Assembly (NCBI GenBank): GCA_047967505.1
Contig: CM106538.1
Strand: one strand, 5' to 3'
DNA from: Dipteris shenzhenensis
Taxonomy: Eukaryota > Polypodiophyta > Polypodiopsida > Gleicheniales
DNA length: 64,000 bases
Below are positions 22,707 to 34,166 of this stretch, piece by piece. Both the position numbers and the translations under genes were made by a program. Numbering within the stretch: position 1 is the stretch's first letter; every line of letters begins with the position of its first letter. The notes under the pieces were generated by a model, which saw only the letters and a program-made list of their open reading frames with translations, was not told the origin of the DNA and made no database searches.

Positions 22707-23165
22707 GCAGCCCCTCACCCCCCCCTCGCAGCTCCCCTCTCCCCCTCGCAGCTCCCCTCGCAGCCCCTCGCAGCTCACCCCTCCCCCCCCGCAGCCCCCC
22801 TAGCAGCTCACCCCCCCCTCGCAGACCCTCACCCCCCCCTCGCAGCTCACCCCTCCCCCCTCGCAGCCCCTCGCACCCTCGCAGCCCCCCCTCGTAGCCC
22901 CTCCCCCCCCTCACAGCTCCTCCCCCCCCCCCCCTCGCAGCTCCCACCTCTCCCCTCGCAGCCCCCCCCCCCCCCCCTCGCAGCCCCCCCCCCCCCCCCC
23001 CCCTCGCAGCCCCTCCCCCCTTCCCCCCCCGCAGCTCCCCCCCCCTCCCCCCTTCCCCCCCCGCAGCTCCCCCCTACCCCCCTCCCAGCCCCTCGCCCCT
23101 CGCAGCTCCTCCCCCTCGCAGCGGCTCACCCCGCTCACACCCTCCCCCTCGCAGCTCAGCCGCTC
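22707..23165 (+). repeat. C-rich (CGCAGCCCCT)-like array in LINE 5' region
   Basis: About 460 bp of degenerate units joining CGCAG with C-runs, several 10-20 C long. The minus strand has dense G-runs compatible with quadruplexes. It sits where a LINE 5' UTR promoter is expected. Confidence 0.85.
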
Positions 23166-23262
23166 AGGCCCCCCACCCCGCTCACCCGCTCATCGCGCAT
23201 TGGCAGCGCTCGCCATCTCCCGCTTTTCAATGCCGCCGGTTTCCCGTTTCCCGTAATTAAAC

Positions 23263-24617
23263 ATGGCCGACATCGTCGAGCATGTTACAGAAGGAGCAAC
23301 AGCAGCAACATCAATGGCCTCCATGACCGACATGCTGCACTATAGTAGAAGAGGACTTGCATCCTCTTCAAAGGACAGAGCAATACCCGCACTTGCCGCA
23401 CTCCCATTCGCAGGTACACCGGTTTCAGCTCCACTATCTCATCTTCCGCCCAGCGCAGTGCCCGCACTTGCCGCACTCCCAGTCACAGGTACACCGGTTT
23501 CAGCCCCATTATCTCATCTTCCACCCATAGCCACCTTGTACCCGCAGTTTTTTTCACCCCTCCCCTCTCAGGTCCCTTCTTCTCCTACCCCTTCTCCAAC
23601 TTTAGCCTTCCCCTCCTCTCCATCCTCGGTACCCGCTTTCTCTCCCCCTCTCCAGCCTTCTCCCCATCCCCGCTACACACCTTACCGGTTTCCCCCCTTT
23701 CTCCCTCTCTTTCTCCTTCCATGCCTTGCACTGTTTGTCCTTGCCAGCACATCCTACCAGAGCTTCAGCACTTTCAGACCCACCTCCGAGATGCCCTTCA
23801 GATGCTTCACAGGAAGGACGAGACCATTACTCTACTTACAGCTCAGGTTGCATCTCTTACTGATCGAGTGACACAGCAGGACCGGGAGATCTTGTCTATT
23901 AGAACAGATCTTCAGGTCTTACAGGCGACTCATAGGACTCTTGCTGGAGAGATTCATGGACACACAGAGCGAGTGCAACAGATCGAGACTCGCGTTCAGC
24001 ACATAGACACATCTCCCACTACAGCAGTAGCAGCGGTTGAGGAGCGTTTGACCTCCCTTCAGACAGAGGTCCAGAGAGCCACAGAGTGGGTGGATGTCGT
24101 CCGCCGTCAGCCATCACAGCCTCAGAGATCGACTGTATCAGCTACATTGGCCGAGTCACAGCAGAGGGCCACAAAGGCCCTCAACATTCGCATTCGTGGT
24201 ATCTTGCCCTCGGAGACAGAGTCCACGATGACACAAGCTGTGACCTTTGTCTCTCAGACATTGGGAGTACAGGATCATGGCATAGTAGGAGCATATAGAG
24301 TCGGGAGAGATCGTACTAGAGAGCAGCCCCTCATTATCAGATTCAGAGATGCCCAGGCACGTCTAGCTGCCCTCAGGAGGAGAGGGACACTCAGAGACCA
24401 CCCACAGATTTCCATGGACGAGGATCTGACTCAGATACAGGTTGAGGAGCGCAAGGCGCTCATGCCTCAGAGAGACGCAGCCCGAGCTCAGGGCAAGTGG
24501 GCAATGATCAGGGATGGCAGACTCATCACAGGCACCTTGAGGCGTGCTCCCACAGTGCCTAGGGATGACAGACCAGCAGATATGGCCCCACCTCCACCTC
24601 CTGCTCCGACCGCCTGA
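23263..24617 (+). pseudogene. LINE ORF1: coiled-coil RNA-binding protein
   Basis: Packages LINE RNA in L1-type elements. Likely ATG at 23263 in context AAACATGGCC. The N-terminal part (23263-23700) is Ala/Pro-rich with a 25-residue duplication; a frameshift near 23700 leads to the frame 23721-24617. That frame has a long coiled coil (residues about 5-115, heptads in LLTAQVASLTDRVTQQDRE), an RRM-like domain (about 145-215; ALNIRIRGILPSETES, GAYRVGRDRTREQPLIIRF) and a C-terminal domain (EERKALMPQRDAARAQGKWA, MIRDGRLITG). The coiled coil-RRM-CTD order resembles animal L1 ORF1p more than the RRM-plus-zinc-knuckle type usual in seed plants. Confidence 0.82.
23380..23529 (+). repeat. 75-bp in-frame tandem duplication in LINE ORF1
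   Basis: Two adjacent 75-bp units encode PALAALPFAGTPVSAPLSHL and PALAALPVTGTPVSAPLSHL. Confidence 0.92.
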
Positions 24618-27600
24618 CGGGACAGGGCTCATGGGACACACCACCTGTCAGATAGTCTACGCATCGCTGTATGGAACTGCAATGGTTCTTTTACAGCACA
24701 GCCAGGCAATCTACGGGGGGCTTTCTTTGGGAGAGATATCATCTTTTTCACAGAGACACACGAGAGTCCAGAGAGACCTTTGCCACGAGTGACAGGATAT
24801 ACATGGAGATCTGCCTTCAGACAGCACACTCGAACATTTGGAGTGAGAGGATCTGGAGGAGTGGCCATTTTGTACAGAGAGCATCTCGATCGGATCATCA
24901 CAGTGGAGAGAGCGGATTCACATGCCCGATTCTTGTGGGTACGCATCCACCGCAGAGCCCCTCAGCGAGATCTCTTTATTGCAGTTTGCTACTTCCCCCC
25001 GGCGCAGTCGTTTTATTCCTCCACTGGACCAGGCCAGTCCATATTTGAGGATCTCTCAGCGGACATTGCAGATTTTTCACATCGCGGAGAAGTCATCCTC
25101 TTAGGAGACTTCAACGCGAGGACCTCAAACAGACAGGCCCTCACTTATGACTTCATGGAGGATCCGGTCATACTTTCGGCATCTCACAATGATAGCCTCT
25201 GTCGGACTTCATCAGACTGCACAGTACAGCCCACAGATCAGGGACGTCAGTTACTGGAGCTCCTCACCTCGCACAGTATGGTCATTTATAACGGCTTGTC
25301 CAGGTGGCCACAGTCTTCCATGCCTACATTCTCTTCTACTTCTGGGCGTGGCACTAGCGTGATCGACTACATCATAGGTCCCCCGACTCTAGTCCCTTCC
25401 ATCCATAGCCTTACTGTTAGCCCCTTCATGCCCTCTGCCGACCATGCACTCATCCACTTTACTTTGACTCATGTCTCCCATGACCCACCCCCCCTCGTCA
25501 TCACGACCGCCAATCCTATTATGAGGTTCATTTCGACCACCAGTTCGATGATGTATATAGCCAGAACCTCAGCCGCCTACTCCGTCCTCATCTATTAGAT
25601 GCTCTACCATCCACGCAGGACCGGTGGGAACTTGTACATTCTTCACTCGTTTCTGCCGCCCACATGTCCTTCCCTGCCACGTGTCATTCGTCTAGTCCCC
25701 CACCGGTTAGTCTTGTTCCTTGCAACGGTTGGTATGACGAGGAGTGTAAGGAACTCCGCAGGAAACTTCACCTTGAGACCAAGGAGAAGTCTCCCCTCCT
25801 TACCGAAACCAAGAGAGACTACAAGTGGTTGGTTAGGCGCAAGAAACGCCAATTTCTAGCCCAGAATGAGGAGGAGCTGAGAAGCTTGCTTTTCAGCTGT
25901 GACTCCAAGGAATTCTGGAGAAAATTCCTCCGCTCGAAGTCTCAGAGCCCCCTTACAGATCCACGTGTCTGGTCTGCATATACTTCAGCTCTATACGATG
26001 TTCCAGATCAGCCAGCCATCGATTTATTCCATTCCCCTAGGCCAGCTTCATCTATTCTTTTCACACAAGAGAGTGTCCGTGCAGCAGTCCACCGATTGAA
26101 GAACGGGAGAGCTAAGGATCATGATGGATTGCAAGCGGAGTATGTAATCCATGGGATTGATGCCTTAGATTTTGTTCTTTCCCGTCTCTTCAATGAGTCT
26201 GTTTGTACAGGCCTACCACAGTCCTGGTTAGGCAATACCATAGTACCTATCCACAAGTCGGGGGACCCTATGGAGCCGTCGAATTACAAGACCATCATGA
26301 TCGGCCATGTTATGGCCAAGATCTTTGCATCAGTTTTGGAAAGCCGTATAAATGACCATGCCGAGACGACAGGACTCAGAGCCAGAGGGCAGGCTGGATT
26401 TCGTAGGGATCATTCGACACTTGACCACATCCTCACACTTAGGGCACTGGTGGAGGAGGCGAAGTCACGAAGGCAACGGCTTTATTGTTGCTTCGTGGAC
26501 TTCAGGAAGGCATTTGACACAGTTCCGCGATTCAGATTGTTTCAGAGGATTCGCCAGATGGGCTTTAGTGGAGAGATACAGTGGGCTATCATGGCTTTGT
26601 ATGAGAGGGTCACTGGTCGGGCTCGGACACGTGAGGGGCTCTCAGAGGAGGTATGCAGCACGATTGGGGTGAAGCAGGGCTGCCCGCTCTCTCCTACTCT
26701 CTTTGGATTATATATTGATGAGCTAGAGATGTTTGTACAGATGACAGGCGGTGTGGGCTCTACTCTCTTAGGATCCTCCATTCCTATCCTCCTGTATGCG
26801 GACGATGTGGTTCTCATTTCCTCTACTGCTCAGGGCCTCCAGGCACATATTGAGGCACTCCACAGGTTTTGCTAGGACAGGGGGTTGACCGTAAACCTTG
26901 GCAAGACCAAGGTTATGGTTTTCAACACCTCTGATCGTATTTACAGCACGGATGAGTTTTGCTTCACTTATGACGGACAGCCCATTGAGCTTGTTAGAGA
27001 GTACACTTATTTGGGGGCAGTTTTCAGGGGACCGGTCTTCACCATGACATATGCAGCACGAGATAGGATTAGTAAAGGGTATGCTTAGTTGGCTCATCTT
27101 GAGCGTCAGTGTTTTCAGTCCCACTTTCAGCATCCCGATACGAAATCCTTGCTTTTTGATACAGTGGTGAGACCAGCTGCGATGTATGCAGCTCCTTTCT
27201 GGGCAGGAGACCTCGGCGCTGCAGATTGGAGACGAGTAGAGAGGTTACAGATCATCATGCTCTCTCGGCTCATTAGGGCCAAGGCTACAGTTCCGCACGA
27301 GATCATGCTAGCAGAGTTTGGAGCTACTCCCCTTGCATTGGATGCAGCGTTTCAGTCGGTCATGTATATGCACAGGGTCAGGGAGTTTGGAGACTCAGCA
27401 GCAGGCAGAGCTCGGTTGCCATGGTTAGCACTTGCATCTTCTATGGAGTTGGCACGATCAGGGACCCGATACTGCTGGTACTTCAGACCTACTAGGTGGC
27501 TCACATCCCTTGGTCTAGACATGGATAGACTGCCTCCGTTCCGATACAGCATAGATGCCCCTCATCTCGAGTTGACTCGCCACGAGCTTAGCCAGGTCAC

Positions 27601-28435
27601 GAGAGCAGACTTGCTGCAGCTTCATACGTATCGCACTTGGATTTATCCCACGCAGCTTCCAGTGAAGATGGCCACATATCGTGACCACTTCCTTCGGATC
27701 TCAGAGGATGGATTTGTCATCCCACCAGGCTATACAGGTACCCACATGTCCCACTCACTGAGGATTGCCCTCGGCCAGCTTAGAGTCTCTTCGCATCAGC
27801 TCGAGATAGAGGCTGGTAGGATGCGACGCATGGAGGATGGACGGCGACCAGGCCGAGAGACCAGGATCTGCCCTTGTTGCACCATGGGAGAGGTGGAGTC
27901 AGAGGAGCACTTCATTTGCAGATGCCCGCTATATTATGAGATCAGAGGTAGATTCCACTGTCTCTTCACGGATGGCTTTGGACCTCTCTCACGAGTGATG
28001 GACTATGAGGATCAGCATTGCCTAGCCCTTTATGTCAGGGAGGCCACTATGCTTCGGCGAGACTACCTCAGAGAGCACAGACCGGAGCGTGATAGAGCCC
28101 AGCCTCATAGAGCTCAGGCACACGCCATACCAGAGGACAGAGACCAGGAGGAGCACGAGGACGGCAGAGCCCACACAGGACACATTCCTCCACCATGTGG
28201 ATGTACATATGAGATGGTTTGTAGACGCCGCAGGATTTTGTTACATAGGGGACGTACTCGCCGCTTCATCTCCAAACGATCCAGGATGATGGCAGCATTT
28301 CGGAGGAGACTTACTCATGGAGATCTCGCCCCACCAGCCGCTCACCTCACCTTTGCCCAGATTTGTACTCTCATAGCAGGAGGCAGAGTCGATGGACAGG
28401 ATTTCCAGTATTATTTTGGTTCTCAGACTCCGTGA
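24618..28435 (+). pseudogene. LINE ORF2: AP endonuclease, reverse transcriptase, zinc knuckle
   Basis: Nicks the target and reverse transcribes. It follows ORF1 in the same frame after a lone TGA (24615), with no nearby in-frame ATG: LRIAVWNCNGSFTAQPGNLR, FTETHESPERP, VILLGDFNART and SADHALIHF are endonuclease motifs. A frameshift in a C-run near 25490 moves to the RT frame: [80 protein letters not shown] (catalytic ADD intact). TAG at 26873 and 27086 each look like CAG changed by one base. The C-terminus has CPCCTMGEVESEEHFICRC, and TGA 28433 ends it. Confidence 0.92.
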
Positions 28436-28655
28436 CACCTGGACTTGTATCTTTGCATTGGCATATTGTGCTCATCCCCCCCATTTTGCACCCGGGGGCG
28501 GTTTCCTTGCATCTAGTTTACTCTGTATTTAGGCTCAGATTTGACATTATGTACTTTCACTTGCATTATATTGCGTAGCACTTAGATGATATTCGACGAT
28601 GCCTCTTCTTTGGGGCACGTTGATTTTGTGCTATCTTGTATGCAGAGTTCTTGAT

Positions 28656-28711
28656 GTCCCATGGGCCCATTTTGGCCTCTAGTGGACAATAATACACTTT
28701 CTTTCTTTCTT

Positions 28712-28747
<36 letters not shown>

Positions 28748-28760
28748 CCCCCCCCCCCCC
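28656..28760 (+). repeat. LINE 3' hairpin and (TTTC)n(TC)n(C)n tail
   Basis: GTCCCAT then arms GGGCC/GGCCT around CATTTT, then TAGTGGACAATAATACA and the pyrimidine tail. No poly(A). Confidence 0.85.
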
Positions 28761-28989
28761 AGTACAGCTTGGATGCCCAGCCCCCTTGCTCCCACGAAAT
28801 GAGATCAACAGTATCGTATGGTTGGATCTATTCCAACTCGGGGAACAAGGAATTCCCCACCGAGATTCAAACCACTTTCTAAGAGTATCAAAGGGTAGTG
28901 GCCAAATGCCAGTTTCGTCACATTAGTTGAAAATCAAGGCAGGGAGAGCTGCAGGCACACACCTAGGAAGCAATGGATCTGCAAATTAC
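28761..28989. other. No gene seen
   Basis: Short unassigned stretch between the LINE tail and the next LINE fragment. Confidence 0.5.
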
Positions 28990-29884
28990 TCACACTAAAG
29001 GAGATGGAGACAAAGGAGCATTTCCTATGCACGTGCCCAATCTTTTATCAAATCTGCAGACGATACCATTGTCTCTTTGAAGAGGGGCATGGTTTTGGAT
29101 CACTCTCTCGGCTCCATGACCAGGTCTATGTTGGCCTCTATCTGATTGAAATGCGGCAACACAAAGATACCCTACCTGGATTAGATCGAGCAACAGGAGG
29201 AACTGTGCCGAGCACGACATGTCATAGAATTCAACGCATTTGGGTCAGCCCCAGGATATAGCGGAGTAGAGGAGGAGCTAGCTGACATGAGGGCAGAGTG
29301 GGTCACCAGGAAGAGACAACGCGGAGCTGCCAAAGACACGGAGACTACATACGATACAAAGGCTGATGAGAGCACGCACGATGAAGGTCTGGGCTATCTC
29401 AACTCTCTCAGAGGGAACTGTCAAAGCCGATATGTCACCCTTGATAGTTGATAGTCTTCGGGTTATATATCAGTTTTTCAGTTTTTCAGTTTAGTAGTGT
29501 TAGCACCTAGCAAGGGCCTTAGTGCGCCCTTTGCTCCAGTATTCACCAAGGACCATGGTCAGAGACTATCACCAAAGAGCAATTATAGATAAGATCCACC
29601 AATCTTTTCAAAAATTATGGCAAAGTAGATAGCAAGAAACTATAAGTTTACAACTACTAACCCTTAGCATTCCATAATAAAAATTATCCAATAGAACCCT
29701 CTAGCCCTTGAGTAATATGTTCGTGATAGTTCGTTGTAGTTTGTTCTTTACACATACTTGCGTATGTTTACTCGTTATTTGAGACGCTAGTCTCCCCGGC
29801 AACGATAGGCTTGTATGAGATCATCCTTTTGGTGTACTTTGTACGTCATCCCATAGGCCCGCGAGATCTTCTGTGGACGTTAAT

Positions 29885-29911
<27 letters not shown>
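28990..29911 (+). pseudogene. 5'-truncated LINE: ORF2 C-terminus and 3' tail
   Basis: 28990-29200 encodes METKEHFLCTCPIFYQICRR, then YHCLFEEGHGFGSLSRLHDQ, aligned with the zinc-knuckle end of the LINE ORF2. A CAAGGGCCTTAG...CCCTTTGCTCC block at 29505 matches tail relics 1 and 2. A hairpin with one mismatch (AGGCC/GATCT), CTGTGGACGTTAATACA and a TC tract close it at 29848-29911. The interior 29261-29800 shows no open frame of note. Confidence 0.7.
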
Positions 29912-29932
<21 letters not shown>

Positions 29933-29951
29933 CTATATCTATATCTATATA

Positions 29952-29985
<34 letters not shown>
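29888..29985. repeat. TC/TA compound microsatellite
   Basis: A TC run changes into TA and ATCT repeats. Confidence 0.95.
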
Positions 29986-29987
<2 letters not shown>

Positions 29988-30171
29988 TGGATACGCTATT
30001 GTATGAGACAACTTTTACCACATCCTGAAATCATTGTCTGCTCCCTCATGCAGCAAAATTGTACAAATACTATGGACACATCACCCAAGTCACGAAGGCT
30101 AGGAGACAACTCTTGCAGCAACCACTAGATAACATACATTACAATGAACAACCACTAGGGCAGGTCTCACA

Positions 30172-30285
30172 TCACTTAACACATTTGCTCTTTTTGTGGT
30201 TTTTCGTCCCATAAGTAGAAATCAGCCTCCAATGAATGTTAGTAAAATGATCATCACCATCATCATCACTCTCTCTCTCTAAACG
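30172..30285 (+). repeat. Decayed LINE 3' tail relic
   Basis: GTCCCATAAGTAGAAATCAG then CCTCCAATGAATGTTAGTAA and short CATCAT and TC repeats. The hairpin is no longer convincing. Confidence 0.45.
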
Positions 30286-30857
30286 ATGAAGGCAGCTTTC
30301 CTGCCAAGAGTGGATCAACATGCTTTGCAACCACCAAGATACTTGATAGGATCCTAGCAAGGCTCACACAAACCTTAACTTCCTCTTGACAAGCTTGTAA
30401 TCATGCAGATGCAAACACAAACACAAGGTTACCTCCCTCTTGACAAGGTTGTAATCATGCGTCTGCAGACACACGCACAAACACAAGGTTACTCTATTTC
30501 AGTTGGACCTTTTAGAGGTGCGCTACATATCAATATTTGTTTTGAGAGCCGGCTTTGTTCCCCAGGGATCACAAGATGTAGCCATCTTTTGCTTTCATGT
30601 GTTTTTTCCAACATTCCACCCCTTCCCCCCTCCCCCCCCCCTCTCTTTCTCTCTCTCTGTCTCTCTCTATCTACCGCTCAGCCTCCCCGTCTGCTAGCTC
30701 TCTACCGCCGCCTGCCTGCTAGCCGCTACTTGCTAGCCTCTCCACCTGCTAGCCTCTCCATCCACTAGCCCCCCTCTGCCTACTAGGCCCTCCACCGCTG
30801 CCTGCTAGCCGTACCTCCTGCTATATAGCTCGCAATATAAGGGGGGGGTTTCATCAG

Positions 30858-30908
30858 CTAACCCAGCCTCAGGCTGAGCTGAGCCCCTAGCTCAGTCTGA
30901 GGTGTTAG
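30858..30908 (+). other. 5' UTR hairpin of half-LINE 2
   Basis: CCTCAGGCTGAGCT (30867-30880) pairs with AGCTCAGTCTGAGG (30889-30902), loop GAGCCCCT, outer CTAAC/GTTAG. Confidence 0.8.
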
Positions 30909-30948
30909 CTCCAATAAAGGGCCGTTGATTGCGCCGGTCGTTTTCAAT

Positions 30949-31775
30949 ATGGAGTTCCCAAAAACGAAGCTTTTCCCATCAACTCCAGCCACCAAGAAAC
31001 CATCCTACGCCGCCATGGCATCGACGCCTTCCCCCTATGCTCTGACTTATCACAGATTTCAAAGTAAGCTTGATCCACACGAACGGATTTACTTCCTACA
31101 GCAAGAACTCAGAGATGCAAAGCTCAACATTGCTTCTCGCATTGCTTCTCTGGAGAAGATAGTTTCAGAAATGAAGAATGAAGGCGGACAAGAGGTAATA
31201 CAAGAAGTCCTACAGCAATGCAACACCGCGGCTCCAACACCACAGCTCATAGTCAAGGTCCAAGAAATGGTCAACACTCAGCTCAAATCCATGGGACAGG
31301 AAATTACAGCAGCAATACACAACAAGATCGACAAATGTGATTATACTGAGGTAAGGGAGCAGCAAACCATAGTAACTAACAAGAAGATTTACGCATTGGA
31401 GGATTGCAAGACAGCTACCTTAGCTATTTTGGAATGGAAGAGGAAGAGGAACACATTGATGAGAGCGAGATCATTCAACTCAAGAAGGCAGTACCACAAG
31501 TCGATTGGATGAGAATGACATAAGGTTCATCACCCGAAAGGGTAACCAGGCACAAATTTACTTCAAAGATAAAGGCTTGAGGGTCAAGATCCTTAGACAA
31601 ACCAACAAGCTGAAAGGTACTAGGATTTGGATATCTGAAGAGCTCACTATGACCCAACTCAAATGAACTCATCAAAGTGAAATAAGCAAGAAAGGAAGGT
31701 AAATGGGCGGTCTACTAAGATGGGCAAGCACTGATAAGAGATTTCAAACCTAAACCCAAGGACTCTCAGTCTTAA
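30949..31775 (+). pseudogene. Half-LINE 2 ORF1-like protein
   Basis: ATG 30949 opens MEFPKTKLFPSTPATKKPSY. The first 188 codons are open to 31512: a Ser/Pro-rich N-terminus, coiled coil (LDPHERIYFLQQELRDAKLN, ASRIASLEKIVSEMKNE), and a linker (VKVQEMVNTQLKSMGQEITA). A frameshift near 31400-31512 then gives the C-terminal domain (LRQTNKLKGTRIWISEELTM, ARKEGKWAVY, DFKPKPKDSQS) with stops. It is the best-kept N-terminus of the three half-LINEs. Confidence 0.72.
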
Positions 31776-31965
31776 ACTCATGTTATTCAGATCACTCTTA
31801 CATAATACCTGAATGTAGTTATGTTATGCTATTCTAATAATCTGGGGCTGAGTTGTTGTACTCCCCCACAGACTCTCAGTCTCTAACTCATGCTGTAGTA
31901 TTTGGTTTGTGTATTTTGTCCCATAGACCCGCAAGGTCTTCCGAGGACATTAATCTCTCTCTCTC

Positions 31966-32019
<54 letters not shown>

Positions 32020-32022
<3 letters not shown>

Positions 32023-32200
32023 TACGGATCGAGGCACAGGAGCTGCATACCCAGAGAGTAGAGGATCTGCACACTTTGCCCGATGGAGGAGATCGAGACA
32101 GAGGAGCACTATGTGTCTACCCATGGCTTTGGTCCACTTACGCAGCTAATGCATTTTCCTGATCAAGTTTGTGTTGGGCTCACAACTAGAGACTACTAAA
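32020..32200 (+). pseudogene. 5'-truncated LINE ORF2 fragment
   Basis: Starts within a few bases of the half-LINE 2 TC tail. One frame reads ICTLCPMEEIETEEHY then THGFGPLTQLMHF, aligned with the C-terminal knuckle of the LINE (CPCCTMGEVESEEHF, DGFGPLSRVMDY). No tail of its own was found. Confidence 0.6.
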
Positions 32201-34092
32201 ACTGTCCCGAACAACAGACCCGGTTACTCAAACATGCTGCTTTGCTCAGAACAGAGATATGAATGGATGAGCAGATAGATCTTGAAAAGACGAAGATTTT
32301 GATCTAAGTTTCATGTAAATCGAATTGATCTAAGTTTCATGTAAATCAACGTTCGGAGCAAAACATTATGACCATTTTATGAAAGATTGTCAAAACTATC
32401 CAGCTGCAGTTTTGGAAAGGGGCAACGATTTCCTTCAGTAGAGAAGTAGCTTCCAAAATACATGGCGAATTGAGCAAGGAAGTAGAGAATACCATCACAA
32501 TAGATCTGAAGATAACTCACTCATGCCAACATACTAAGCTTTGAAGCAAGGAGAAAGTAGATGGGAGAAGAATGAGGAAAAGTAAGCATAAACTTTATTC
32601 AAGATATCCAAAGCGAAGAGAGGGGTACAAAGGGAGAGCCTAATGGTCTAGGGAGAGGGGAAAGGAAGGAAAATATAGATACAAGTGATGGCATAGCTAC
32701 CAAGAGAGAAATGAGATACTGGAGAGGGAGGAGAGAGGCCTATTTTATAGAGAAATTCTCACCCTTCTTCACCTTGTTACATTTCCATCTAGTAGATTCC
32801 TTCACCACTTGGTGACATAAGGACATCGATCACCATCAAATATGTGATGGCATAGCTACAAAGAGAAGAATGAGATATAGGAGAGGGAGGAGAGAGGCCT
32901 CTTTTATAGAGAAATTCTCACCCTCCTTCACCTTGTTATATTTCCAGCTAGTAGATTCCTTCACTCTTTGGTGACATAAGGACATGGGTCACCATCAAAT
33001 GTCCTTTTGGGCACATTTTGAAAAGTGTCCCATCACAAAATCCTCATGACTCTTTGAAATTTGAGAAAGTCAAGTGTCTTCCCCCTTAGAGCCCATAGGG
33101 ACCGTCTCTTTTCCACATATCAACATCCTCCATGTTCCACATAAAGATTCTAAAAGGATTCCTCTTGACTCTACACTCCTTCTCACTCCTCCACATGACC
33201 TCCATGTGCTTGGTATGTGCTCTCCATATTATTTTAGTGCATTATGGAGTCCATATAGTCATTTGGCCCACTCAAAATACATGACTCATCTCTATTTTCT
33301 CAATAACATCCAATAATATTTCACTCCAAACACTCTATTTCCATACCAAGGTATTTATAATTCATATACATGGTATTTACAAATATTCACTCCAATCATA
33401 CTTACATTCCACACTATTATTACATGAGTAGTCATCATCAGACGATCGCCAAGCCATAATGGAGACTAGCTGTCGCCGTCGCCGCCAAAGCTGTCTCTCG
33501 TCACCAACTTCTTCATCACGCTACTTGGTTCTCATGTCTTATGTTGCATCATCTTGTCAGCCCCACAAGCTTATTCCACAAGTATTGTTGTTGCGAAGCC
33601 TCTTAGATATGTACAAAACCAAAATTAGAAAAATATTAATTTTTTGTGTCACAGTACGCCACCAAGTACTATGTGTCACATCTTCTAATCATTAAAATGG
33701 TTTGACTATTATGGAGGGGGTCAACAATAGCGGAGTATCAAATTTTGCTACTTAAAGCATCCTGAATGAGTAATGACCATTTTGATCAAAGATATAGGCT
33801 CTTCAATAACAAATCTGCTGACATCTAGCTAAGCACTGCCATTTTCAGCCTCACCTACAGATGGCCCCTTCTTCCACCTTATCAGACCAGAGAAGGGAAG
33901 CTCCTGTGGAACTTGTCACTTAACCATTTCATTTTGTAGCTTGTATATTGAGCCTAAAATGTAACATTTCATGTTCCTTTTCTTTCTTGAATTTCAGTAT
34001 GTAAATCAAAAGAAAAAGATCTATATTTCACAGATGTCTAATCAAAGTTTTCCTTCAAAAAGATGAATTCCAACACAACCACAATTCCTTAC
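32201..34092. other. No gene recognised; contains a 159-bp duplication
   Basis: AT-rich sequence, probably intron of the host gene if its last exon lies to the left. No transposon protein was recognised. Short open frames (33074-33316, 33459-33695) have no supporting features. Confidence 0.5.
32685..33000 (+). repeat. Tandem duplication, about 159 bp x2
   Basis: GTGATGGCATAGCTAC...TCACCATCAAAT is repeated from 32844 with scattered differences. Confidence 0.9.
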
Positions 34093-34166
34093 TAAGAGCA
34101 GCTTCAAATATCTGAGGATCAGGCTTTTCATGACCAACTTCGCATGACACGATAACAGAATGGAAC
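34093..34166 (-). CDS. HAD hydrolase exon e (motif III)
   Basis: Acceptor TTGCCTTCAG, donor GTAAGG. 74 nt: [20 protein letters not shown] then EAAL. One base carries into the next exon, which was not found. Confidence 0.88.

Larger units (their letters stand above)
22707..28760 (+). mobile_element. LINE: L1-type non-LTR retrotransposon, nearly complete
   Basis: Begins after the TC tail of half-LINE 1 with a C-rich array. ORF1 and ORF2 (endonuclease, RT, C-terminal zinc knuckle) follow, then a 220-bp 3' UTR, hairpin GGGCC/GGCCT at 28656-28695 and a TTTC/TC/C tail. No target site duplication was identified; both sides are microsatellite. Four lesions break ORF1/ORF2 (an ORF1 frameshift, a poly-C frameshift, two TAGs). 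The copy at 46465-48740 is a truncated relative. Confidence 0.92.
30640..32019 (+). mobile_element. Half-LINE 2: ORF1-only non-LTR element
   Basis: TC tract, then a CTAGC-rich 5' region, hairpin at 30858-30908, ORF1 from ATG 30949, ORF1 end near 31775, then 3' hairpin AGACC/GGTCT at 31918-31954 and a TC tail to 32019. It has no RT sequence. The 5' edge is approximate (TC tract at 30640-30670). Confidence 0.75.

Noticed and set aside
22590-23138. Gly/Arg-rich minus-strand frames in the C-rich array
   Set aside because: Frames are a by-product of C-rich repeats; no start context or homologue.
23263-23871. Signal-peptide-like hydrophobic stretch in the 202-codon frame
   Set aside because: The hydrophobic part lies after the point where the ORF1 frame shifts; it is the wrong-frame reading of the ORF1 coding sequence.
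33459-33695. Possible HAD motif IV exon (GTTGGTGACGAG on minus, 33496-33516)
   Set aside because: The reading VGDE is not followed by an expected sequence or splice sites, so it was not added to the gene.
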